In this document: positions 32,701-44,700 of the stretch, one piece after another | How positions within the stretch are numbered: position 1 is the stretch's first letter | How the letters are laid out: every line of letters starts with the position of its first letter | Assembly (NCBI RefSeq): GCF_028389875.1 | Contig: NC_084682.1 | Location: 4,908,001-4,972,000, forward strand | Length of the DNA stretch: 64,000 bases | Origin: Rhea pennata | Taxonomy: Eukaryota; Chordata; Aves; Rheiformes; Rheidae | Reading direction: 5' to 3' | Position numbers and translations under genes: made by a program | Notes under the pieces: model-generated | Told to the model about the DNA's origin: nothing | Databases searched by the model: none | Seen by the model: the letters and a program-made list of their open reading frames with translations, nothing else

Positions 32701-35700
32701 CCAGGGGATCAGACTGCAGCAGGCTGCAATCCTGCAGGGCTCCCTGCGGCCCACAGGACCCAGGAGCTGTTATAGCTCCCACAGGGGCCAAGAGCCCCGA
32801 GGGGCCCTCTGCAGCCCAGGACTTACCCTTTTTCTGCAGTTTCTGAATGGCCTCCCTCCACTCAGACCTTTCATAGTCAGATGATAGCAGGAACAAGTAG
32901 CTCTGCAAGAGAGAGGGTGATGTACCAAGCCATACACACACAGGGCCGTGAACATCTTCTGCCCAGATGTGCCAGGGCGGAAGAAAATACAGCGCTGCTG
33001 GATGGTTGGGATGGAAGGTGTCTGTATGCTTGACCCTCCAGACTGCAGCTGAGAGGGGCAACACTTGTCTCTCTCTGGAGAGCACCGTGCAATATGGCCC
33101 CCTCCACTTCGCTCGCTGCCTCCAGCCTGCCCTCCTCACCTTGCCATTGCGGTTGTGGATGCGGAAGGGAATGGCAGGCGAGTTCAGAAGCAGCCAGAAT
33201 TCATTCTCAAACATCTTCTTTTTGAGGCGTTCAATGGCCCGGCTCTGCCCCTTGTTGGCTTTCTGTAGGCAAGGAGAGGACAGAGGGTCTGAGTCAGCCA
33301 GGGACGCGTGGGCGAGACTCCCCAGGCACCCCCATTGTCCGTGTGTCCAGTCTCCAGGACGAGGTGTTGGCTGCCCACTGGTGACCCCACATGGGGGCAG
33401 ATGGTCCAGCCCCATGGACATCCCAGCATATGGCCCACACCTGCACCGCTAGCCAGCTGAGTGGGCCCCATGACCTCACTGGCCCCCTGCACTCTTACCT
33501 CTTTCTGCACCTCGCTCTTGATGGCTGAGATTTTCATCTTCATGTCCTCCAGCTCGTGATCAGGGATGACATGGACCTGCGGGCAGTGCTCCGACTCCTC
33601 CGGTGATGGGAACACCAGATCAGCCAGGGGCACATACCACTTGCAGTCATACTGCTGGTGCTTCCTGCAGTTGAGAGTCAGGTGCTGAGCGATTCCTCCT
33701 GGCCCTTGACCAATTCTCACCGGCACATCTCCTGAAGACATCCTCTGTCCTGCTGGAGGATGGGGCATGCAGCACATCCACCCAAGCCCAGTGCCCTCCT
33801 TACCCCACTGCTGTCTTCTTCAGCTTGGCGCACAGCAGGACATCAGTGAAGAGGAAGACATGTCGCAGCTTCCGTGAGCCCTCCGACAGCTCCACCAAGA
33901 AGCCATCCTTGACCAGCTGCCGGGTCTGCAGGGAGGCAGGGCTGGTTTGAGAGCAGGCAGAGAGCGAAGGCCAACAAACCACAGGGGAGAGACACCTTCA
34001 TTCCACTCCAGGCCTGGCCAACAGGCCAGGGACATGGGAAGATCCATGTCCCCTCGATGCCATTATGGTCCCTTGCTCTCACTAGGGTGCCAGAAAGAAG
34101 CAAGGACTAGGTGCAGCCCCAATCCTGCACCTTGGGGCTGTGTCAAGAGGCCCTCTCTCTACCTCGCAGACAAGCTCTGTGGGGTGGCTCAGAGCAGAAA
34201 TACCAGCTGGGGGCTTGCAGAGAGCTTGACCATCACCCCGCGCCCAGGTACTGCCCTCCCTCCTGCCTCACCTCCCCCTTGGGGGTGGTGACTGCTGTCC
34301 TCCGTGGATCGATGTCCTCATTGATGCTGGAGAGGAAGTTCTGTGAGATGCGGAGGGCATCCTGGAGCAGCAGGTAGTCAGGGTGGTCAGCAGGGGTGTG
34401 CTTGAGGAGGTCCTGGAACAGGACAGCCACGGGTGAGCAACCAACAGTACTGTTCTCCTGCAGCACCCACTCTAGGGTGCTCCCAGAGGACCCCTGGCAG
34501 CAGTCCTTGGGACATGGGCAGCTCCTGGTGAAGAAGCTGCCAGGTGATTATCTCCCAGGAGCTATGGGACCCAACTGCAGCATGCCACAGGGATAGCAGA
34601 GCCACCAAGAGCTTGCTCCATGCCAGGAAGGGCCATTCCAGCCCCAATACCCACAGGAACACAGCCTCCATCAGCCATTTTGCTCCATGACATCTCAGTA
34701 TCCTCCCTCCACTCCCCACCTTCAGGCTGGCATCACACTCACGTGCAGGACGAGGGTGCTCCGTGTCACTCGATCAATGGGTTTGTACAGCAGCGCTGTG
34801 GGGAGACACAAGGTGTCAGCACCCACCCACCTACCGGGGCCCAGCACCTCTTCCCCCATCCTGTCCCTGCCACAGGAGCCAGCACAGTATCCTGTAAAGG
34901 CTCCTGCTGGGCCCTGGGCCCTGTTGTGCTGGGGGCAGGATAAATGGCAGCCAGGCTGGACACTGGAGCAAGTAGCAAGGTGTAGATGGGATGGCTGGGC
35001 TTGGCGGCCCAGTGGCAGCAGCTGCCCGACGCACACTTTGATTTTGGGGCTGCACCCAAGCGGTCCCCCTCTCTAAGCAGAGCACATGAAGAGCTGGGCT
35101 CTGCTCCCCAAGCTTTTCCCAACACACAGGATGAGGCCACGGACGTGCTCAGGACCCTGACTGCCACCACAAGCCAGCTCTGTTCCTCCTGCACCCAAGC
35201 CCCAAACGACCCGCTGCCCCATTGCTCGTTTCGAAGGACACACGGTACGACACTGGCAGGATCCCACGTGGGAGCTGAGTACTGATACAGAGCCGAGCCC
35301 AGACCCGCTGGCAGGGACAGTCCTGCCCTGCTGCAAGGGCTGGTGGACACTGTGCCATGAGGGTCTCTGTCCTCTTTAATGGGAGGTCTCCACAGGTGGT
35401 GACAAGCAAAGACAACGGCTGTGTGTGCTTCCCGCAGTGCCCTGCTCCAGGCACATCCCCACACCAGCCAGATCTGCCCTTGCCCTGGGACCAGGCATGG
35501 TGGGGACACTGACCCAGCACTGTCCCAGCTGTGTCACCCTCATGGGCCCAAGGTGGGTGCTGAGTGCATGTGCTGGGCCAGTTTCTCTTCCTCTCTGCAG
35601 AGGCCGGTCACAGACTGCAAAGCAAGAGGGGCTCCACCATCATCATCATCATCATCGCTCCACCCTACTTCACCTGGGCCACGGGACATCCCTACCGCAA

Positions 35701-38700
35701 CTGTGCCAACACATCTGAAAAAAGCAGCCAGTCTTGACTCAGGAGCTGCTGGCGCAATCCCTGCCAGCACATCTCTGCTGGCTAACGGCTCCCAGGCAGA
35801 TGACTTCCCCGAGCGCTCAACGGGCCTCCGTACCCGGCCACCTTGCTGTGACGCAGCTGCCAAGCGGAAGAGCCATGCGCTGTCACCAGCAGCTGGGAGC
35901 TTTGGCAGTTTCCCTTTTCCCTCATGGGCATTGGTGGGTCCCGCACGGAGCCGCTCCAGCCCTGCTCTCGCTGCGGGGGCTCCCAGCATCTCCAGGAGAT
36001 GCCCCTGGTGTCGCCCAGCCCGTCAGCAGCCCTGGCCCCAGCTGGCCCCGGGTGCAAGGGGAACTCGGTCCATCCCGCGGCAGCACGAAGCACAGCTAAA
36101 GACGCGGCCCCAGGGGTTGAAGCCTCGTCCCATCACCTCTGCCTGTGACTCCTCCCTGCATTTCCTCTGCTGCGCCTCCGTCACACCCCTCGTCCCCGCT
36201 TACAGAGGGGAGCAGAGCAGCTCTGTACAGGGAGGGGGTGCAGAACTGCCCCCTGCTCGGGATCGGGCTCACAGCACCTACCCCCTAGAGCGGGGGACAC
36301 CAACACCCCTTTTTCTCCCATGGAAAGCCTGCCACAACCCTCCCAGTGGGGAACAGGCGCGGGGGACTCTTTAGAGGCTGGATCCTCTTGCTCCCCATCC
36401 CCTCTTTCGGAGGGCAAACCACGGAGCATGCACACAGAACCGGCTCCCAGGGCCCCGGGGCTGGCCGCTTGCACGCCTCTCTGGGCTATTTATACCCAGA
36501 CAGATGCATCTGGATTTTCCCTTCGATTCAGATCACTTCCCCAAACTGAAGGGCCCAAGCGAGGACAGGCTTCAGGCAGGAGGAGAAGAGGGAAATGCAC
36601 AGCCTCTCCCTACGCTCGCTATGAGTCACGGAGAGGGGGTCCTATTTCGTTTCCCTCCGAGGAGCTCGGTGGAGGCAGAGGGTGGTGTTGAGTTGCACCA
36701 GGCCACAAGAGAAGAAGCTTGTGTCCTAGCAAGCAGGGGGTCTGTTTGGGAAGAGAGATCCTGGGACCGGCCCCCAAACCACGGGTAATTCCCTGTGCCT
36801 GTTGGCAGGGAGAAAAGACACCGCAGAGCGAGCCAGGACACTGGTGGCACCCAGCAAGAGCACCGCTCCAGGCTGCCTCAGGGAGGGAGGCGTTCGGGGT
36901 ATCCCCCCTTTTCATCCTGCCCCAGACCCACGGGACAGATGGAGCCTCCCACTGTCATCGTTAGGGATATATGCGAAGCACGCAGGAGCCCAACGTGTCC
37001 CCAGGAGGGGCCGGGCCAGGCCCCTCTCCGGCACAGTCCCCAGCAGCCAGGGACCTAGAGGCAGGTGGTGCGTGGCCGGGGCCGGCAGGCAGGCACGGCG
37101 ACAGGGAGAAGGGTGTCACAGCCCGAAGATGCTCGCAGCCCCCGGCGAGCGCACGGGGACCCCTCCCGCGGCCTCCCCCACCGCCGGCCCTGCAGCTGAG
37201 CCTGGCGGAGCAGGTCCTCTCCCTGCCCGCCCTGGCCCGTCGCCTTCCTGCAGCTGGCTCCACCGCCGGCACGAGACCCTGCCCTGCGGGGAAGGCGAGC
37301 GCGTGGCCACATGTGCCGGAGCCAAGACGATTCAATAGAGCCGGGAACAAAGAAACTCCCAACTTCAGGCTGCAGAGCACGATGCAACCGGCAGCCCCCG
37401 CAAGGACAGCATGCCCTAGGCCAGCTCCCCTCCCCTTGCCCCGCGGCAGGGGGCCAAGCTGCCAAAAACGCTCCCCACCGGAGCCCCTGCTGGGAGCCTC
37501 CCCCCATGCAGCCCCCCGCCTCACCGTAGGTGCAGTTACAGCAGAGCCGGACGACGACAAGGATTTCCATGGCAGCCCCGTCTCCGCGCAGCCATCTCTG
37601 CCTCCCCTCGGCAGCTCAGCCCGGCTGCGGCATGGCATCAGCCCCTCAGCACGGCTCTCCGCGCAGCCCGCGCGCGGGGAGGAGGGGATGGGCCGGGGGT
37701 GGGGGGCTGCCGCACGCCCCCGGCATCCTAACGAGGTGCGTCCCCCCGCGCCGCCGCCGCCGCCGCGCACGGCAACACAAAGGGCTCCGCTCCCGCGAGC
37801 CGCTCGGTAATTCACGCGCTCCGGTCCCGCGCGGAGACAAAAGGCTGCATCCCCCTCCCCACGCCCGCCTGGCGCATTCCCTACCCTCCATGGTGACGGA
37901 CGTGTGGCTCTCCTTCGAGTCCTTGGGGCCTTTCACCTTCAGCTCCTACGGAGGGAAAGGCCATGAGAGCAGCCCGCCGGGGGCTGGGGTCCGGGGAAGG
38001 TCATTGCTCAAGGTCACGGGGAACCCCCCCCACCCCAGTGCACCCAGAGATCTCCCACCAGCCCCAGCGGAGCGTCTCCTGGAGCGTCCCAACGCTGGTC
38101 CCGCTGAGCTGAACACAGATCTCGTGCTCCAGAGGGGTGGTAGGAAGTGGGGAACCAGGTCACGGCCACAGAAGCCCCCATTTCCTAGGGGAGCTCAGGG
38201 CAAGGCATGGAGGCGCAGCCGGGAGCCCGGAGGGAGAGGGGCGGCAGCTGACCAGCACCCAGCGCTGGAGGGAACGCAGCAGGCGCGCTCGCCGGGCCGG
38301 GACTGGGAGCTGTGCTGAGGCAGCCCGTGTGCGAAGACTCATCTCTGACGGTCTCCCAAACCCACTCGCAGCACCGCAGCAGTGGGTGCAAAGGGCGGCT
38401 GCTCCCTGCAAGGTACGCGCAGGGCTGGGATCTGACATCCCCCACGGCCACCCCCTGCACGGACATCACCCCAAACAGCTTGCACAGGGGGACCAAAGCT
38501 TGAAAGATTTGTTCTACCATCCTGCCCAGAGGCTACTCACCTCAAACTCAGCAAAGATGGCCTTGCCCAAGGGACAACTACTGACAGTCCTTAGGACAGG
38601 GACAGCACCTTTTATAGGGCATCAGGGAAGGACTCAGCCATGGGGACAATGTTCTCTGCCCCACATCTGCCCCCCATACCATGATGCAGGCTGTTGGAGG

Positions 38701-41700
38701 TCTGGCCACAATAGGGGCTATGCACAGAGGCTTCTCCCTGGCCCCACTGTGCAGAGCCTGCTGAGCTCACCTCTGAGATCTTCTGGAATTGGTAGTTGCT
38801 CTGGCTGCATTTCTCTGCTGTCTCCAGCGCAATTTTGTAGTTATCCACAAAGGCCTTGTACACCCCGAGCTGGCTGGCCTGTAGGGAAGGAGGTTAGCCA
38901 GGCACCCAGGGGGTGGTAAAGCCTCCAGCACTGAGAGAGGCTGGGTAGCAGTAGCAGGGACATACCCAGAGCTGTCCCCTGCCTGAGGGACAGCATGGTG
39001 ATGCTTGCACCCTCTGCCAGACCCCAGGGATCACAACCAGCCAAGGACAGAATTGAAGCCTGCATGGCTTGACTCTGCACGGAGAGCCCTTGGCCACGGC
39101 AGGTGGTGGGGCTCACACCAAGCTCCATGCCATCACCATGCCACCGACCCCCGACAGATCTCCTGAACGAGTAGTAGAGGTGGCTGAAGCTGTAGCTGCT
39201 TCCTAGCGCCCTTCAGCCTGTCCTCTCCCTGTCACATCCTCCAGCGAGGCCATGGCACAGCACACAGCAGAATCTATGCTCCCATTTACAAGTCAGAAGA
39301 AGCTGCAAAGCCCAGCGTGACCCCAGGGGAGCTGTCACCACAGCACCCTCCTGAGCCTGCGGGCAGCCAGCAGCCCGGGGCAAAGAGGAAGCAATTTCGC
39401 TGCCTCTCCCCAGAGGGCAACCCCTGCGGCTGCTCCTGCCCTCACCTGCAGAGAGCTCGTGCCAGCCCAGAGGCAAAGTCAACCCCTCTGCTGCAAGCCA
39501 AAACCGTACCAAGGTTTGCCCTGAGGGCTCACTGCTGCTCTGCAGTCGGCGGCTGTGCAAAGCAGCCAAGAAGGCAGCTGGTTCAGGCAGGGCCTGAGCC
39601 CACGGCCGACGAGCTGAGCACACACGCTGGTACACAGCATCCCTGCCACGCAGAGGGGCACCGAGGCTGCTTTCCAGCTTTCCAGCACTGGATAAACAGT
39701 GCTAATCTCTGTCCCAGAGGCCACATTAGTGCTCCCAGGATGGGAGGGATCGGGCAGCAAGTGGTGTACTCTGGACACAAGCAAACCAGACTGGGGCTGC
39801 TACAGGGAGGGTGCAACAAGTTCCCCAGCCCACGCTGCTAATGAGCATGTGGCAGCACAGGATCCGGGCAATGCAGTGGGACTGTTCTGAATGTCCTGCA
39901 TCAGAGCCTCCTGGCACTCCAGCCCTCCTCCTCTTCCTAAGCAAAGCAAGCCCCAGGGAAGGCACATACCAGTTTCTGGAAGAGGTGGCCCATGGTGATG
40001 TTGCTGTCCCACTGCTGCACCTTCGGGGACAAGCTGTCATAGAATTCTTTGTGGATCTCATAGATGTCCTGGATCTTGTAGAAAATTGTCTCAATCTGCT
40101 GGAGGGTGAGGACAGGCTGCGATGTGGTGGCTGTGGCCTTGAGTGGCTTCATGGGCTGTCAAATGAGGAGAAGGGAGAGTGTTTGAGCCCAGAGTTCAGA
40201 GGGAAAATGCCCCCAGAGACATTTCCAGACCATAACAGGGCTCACTGGAGGCCCACCACTGCCTAGAGCTGAACCCCAAGGTACTTGCAACCTTGCCAAG
40301 CCAGGACACCAGGTTGGTGCCAAACAGCTAGAGCTGTTTGTGCAGGGGTTGTGGGACACTTGGGGAAGGAGGATCTGAGTCAGGAGCAAATGTATCTGGG
40401 ACAGAGTCTCGAACAAGCATCTCTCTCTGAGTGGCCAGGAAACAGCCAGGAGTGGGGATGAGGGGCAGAATCACTGTGCAGGGGTCATGCTCAGCTTGTG
40501 CATCCTTGCAAACTTCCTTGTCCGTGGCAGTAGTGACCTCCATGTTGTGCAACTGCGTCTTTGCCACAACAGCCAGTAAGTCCACAAGAGGAAGCGGGGC
40601 TATAAATACCTCCACACCAGGCATGCTGATGGAGGGGGAGGTGAGACAGGATGGCCAGGCCAGAGCAAAGCTGGCTCCAGTGTGACTGCTGCTGCTTTGC
40701 TCCCTCCGAAGCAACTCTCAGGGCAGGCCCACTCAGGAGAGGCTGTCTGGGAAGAAATGACCCTCTCTATCCATCCCATCTGGGGGACATCCTTGGAGAA
40801 AGGTCCCCTTCGATCTGTGCTTACCAACAAGAGTGCCTCCAGCTGGTTGATGTAGATCTCCTCGCTAGCCAGGAAACCGGAGAGCACCAGCTTCCGCATC
40901 TCCAGGCCTTTGCCAGCATCTCGCTCACCCTGCGCAACACAGCAAGAAACCCAGCGGAGTCAGCAGCCAGCATGGGAAGAAACCCCGCATCCCTCATCTC
41001 TGCAGAATCCCAACACGGAAACACGTCCCTGCCTGGATAGGGGTAACTTTACCACAAGGACCAGTGAGGCCAGGCATATGCCCGCTGGGTGGCACAGCCA
41101 GACTGGAGCCAGCTGCAAGCCACAGGCTGGGCTGGCTTTGCTCCCCTCCCTGCTCCTGGCTGGCCGGGAGCCCAGTGCCACTGGCAGCACTCCAGGGTGG
41201 CGCGGGCCACAGCAGGACTCTCCCAGGGCAGAGTCCAGAGGCGCCAGTGAAGCAGTGCACGGCGGCGGACAGCGCGGCCACGTGATCCAGCACCACTCTT
41301 CTCCCCGGCTGGGGCTTTCCCCCGTGCCTGCGCCTGCTCCCCGGAGAAGCACCACCCCATGCAGCTGCCAGACACGCTCGGCTCCCACCGCCCAGCAGCA
41401 TCAGCGGCGGCCCTAAGCTGCGGCGGGATGCGGGAACAGTGCCCCATCCAACACGCCATTCCTCGGACAGGCCAGACCCTCCTCTTTCCTCCGCAGGCGA
41501 CGCGTCTCCCACCCTGCGACACCAGCCTGCAAACGCCAGCGTGGCTCACCCGGCACCCAGGCACGGATGCCCCATCCCCTGGATCTCCTCGAGCACCCAG
41601 TGTGCCCAAGCCTCCTGCACAAGTTGCCCCGAGAGACACAGTCGGGAGCTGGGCTGTGCCGCCGAGACCAGGGCCAAGCAGAGCACAACCCTGCAACCCC

Positions 41701-44700
41701 GCACGCTCCCCCCGGCTCGGCCTGCCCGCAGAGCATGTGGGTGCTCTGCCCCTGCCCTGGCACCAGTAGCCCACAGAGCCCGCACGGGGGTGGCCGGCTG
41801 TGCCCATGCAGCCGTGGCCTGCGCCCACGCAGGCGCGCGCTCACGTGGGGCAGGACGCACAGCTCCCGGGCCGGGTGGGTGACACTGCTGGCAGCCAAGC
41901 CAGGAAGTGCTCGCCCAGCTCCGGGCCCAGAGCAGCATCTGCCTGGCCCGCTCCAGTGGGTGCCCCACGCTGGCACAGCTGAGCCCCTGCTCCGCCAGCC
42001 AGCTCGGGGGGCTGCCATGGCCCCCACTGCTGCCTGGGTGCCCACCCTGCTCGGCCCCGGGGGCCTGCTCCCCGCAAAGCTGCACCCTTACGGCCGGGGC
42101 CGAGATTCCTAGCACGGTGGAGGGTGCTGGGGGGAGCCGGTTTTGTGTGCTCAAAGCTCACGGGCTCTTTCCACCGATGAGTCACGGGCTCTTCCTGCTT
42201 CCCCCGAGGCCGGGCCCTGCGAGGCAGCCTGGGAGATAAGGGGGCCCGTCCGCTCCCGGGGCCCCCAGCACCGCACGGGGCAACGCCAGCCGGACCCCCG
42301 CGACCTGGACGGGAGAGGAGCAGGGAGCCGGCCCCGGGGCAGCTCCCCACGCAGGAGAGCCCAAGGATGGAGCGGCTGCAGCTGCAGCCCCCTGCTCACC
42401 TGGGGTCCCTGGCCGGGGTGGCGAGAGGAGGGTGCAGAGCTGGGGCCAGCAGTGGCTGTCAGCACACAGACCCCCCCTCCGGGCACCGAGGCCTGGCTGG
42501 GGTGCCCAGGGCCAGGGTGCAGCGTGGGCACAGATGGGTTTGGGGCTGCGTTTGGGGGATTCGCCCGTGGCCGTGCGGTGAGTCGGTAGCACAGAATGGT
42601 CCAGCCTTTTCCGCAGCATCCAGCACCAGCTCTGCTGGGAGAGCCCCTGAGCCACGGCTGCCCACCGCCGGCCGGCACGACGGCTCCTGCTCCCCCCCGA
42701 GAGTGGGGCCAGACGCTCACCATGCTCTGCTCAGCCACTGGCTGAGCTCTCTGCAGCCAGCCCCTCTCATATCACTGCTCCCTTCCCACTGCTCCTGCCC
42801 TGGGACATCTCGTAGCCAAGCCCTCAGCCCTGCGCCAGCCCGGGGTACGGCGGGGCCGCAGCGATGCTCCCTGTGCCCCCCACGGCTCACCAGCGCCTTG
42901 CCGCGGGGTGCTGCTGCTGCAGTGGCTCAGGTGAAGAGAGCCCCCAGACCAGGACGCTGTTGGCACCAACAAAATGCCCTTTCTTCATCCCACCCACGGT
43001 CCAGCACAAGGCCCTGGTACCCCGAAAGGGAATCTGTGCCCACCTTCTCGCTGGCCAAGAACGGAGAGCCTGGGCTCGTGGGGGTTCCCGGCTCAGAGTC
43101 ATCTTCATCCTCTAGGACTTTATCCAGGTACCCTATGGCCTCCTCTTCCTCCTCCATGGCCTGCCGAGCACCGGGGGACAGAGGGGAACCTCAGGAGGCT
43201 CCAGATGGGAGGGCCTACGCCACAGAGCCAGCCTGGCCTGACTCAGCCCTGGAAGCTGGCCACAGCCTCTCGATGAAAGGAGCCATTATGGGATTGCCGG
43301 TGCTCCCGCCGGCCCCAGCTCAGGCCGTTGGCCCCGGTGTCCCGGCGGGAGCGTGAAGGCACTTCCCAGGCGGCTGCAGAACGGCCTCTGCGCCGCAGCG
43401 GAAACTCCCGGGCCGTCAGCGGCGGGGGAAGAGGGCCAGCTCAGCTCTTCCCTCGCCTCCGCCGAACCCCGCGGGGGGCTGCAAGCGGTGGAGGGCTGCT
43501 GCCCGCCGCGCTGCTCCGCAGCCAGCCCCGCCGCTCCGCCCTGCGCTCTCGCTACAGGAAATGCATGTCTTGGAGCTGGAGGTGGGGCCGCTCCGGTGGC
43601 GTGTGGTCAGCGCCGGGCGCGCAGCAGCCTGCCGCCCGCCCGCCTGCTTTTTCGGAGTTGGATTTTGCAACGCCGAGCGGCAGCGCGCTTGGCCTTGGGG
43701 AAGCCAGCTCCAGTCATCTGTCCTGCCCCTGTGGCGAGGGGGTCTCGGGAGGGAATCCAGCTCCCTCCAGGGACCTCAGCACAAAAAGCAGGACCTGCTG
43801 GTGGAGGGGTCCTGGCTGCATGCTCAGCACTGGCACAGCGGCACCTGCCCCTGTGCCAGCCACATCACAGCACGGTGCCCCAGCCTTGCCGGAGCAGCAC
43901 CTTTGCCTCCATCGGAGACCCACCTGGACCCGCTGTGCCCCCCTACACTGCTGCTCCCCAGTGCCTTCTTGTCCTGCCAGACAGAGCAGCAGCCATATGG
44001 GAGCATCCACCCTGCCTGCTGGCACCCACAGGGGCCCCCACCATCCTCCTGCGTCCCACAAGCAGGGGGACCACAGGACTTTTCACCAGCAAGAAGTGAC
44101 CCCAGGAAGACAGCAGACAGGATCAGCTTCCATAACAGGGACCTGGACCTCAGCTCCCCAGGAAAAGGGTTCTGGAGTCCTCCCATCCCACAGGAGACCT
44201 CAGCAGTTTGGCCCAAGAAACATGGCCACACAAATGCCCCTTCCTGGAGCATCTACTCAGCACCCAGCAGAAGGATGAGAACCAGTGCCTCGCTGCTAGC
44301 CCTGGCCAGATGACAACCCACCCCAGCAGCTGCTGGGGCAGACGGAGAGCCAGGAAACAAGCTCTGATGTGTGCATCTGTGTGGACATCTCCTGGGCCTC
44401 AGCAAACAGGGCAAGACTAGACTGGGGATGGTGACGGGTGCTTGAACCAATTATTTCAAGAGCCATTTTAGCAGTTCCCCCCTCTCCTCTGCAGTAAAAG
44501 GGAACCAGGGGCTGCTGGCGCTCTGCCTCCATGAGCCTATTTCTTCTCTTTGCTCCTCTCAAAGCCCGTAACAAATTCCTGGTGCCAGAAGCAAGGGCAG
44601 GAACACAGACACGGACTTTTCAGAGCCCACATCCAGCTGTGCACTTCCACGCTGAAGCTCCGTCTTGACACAGTCATGGGATAGGGGTCTCTCCCAGGAT

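Noticed and set aside
35638-35655. (CAT)6 as a notable repeat or CRISPR-like array
   Set aside because: A plain short trinucleotide microsatellite. There are no spacers and the genome is eukaryotic.
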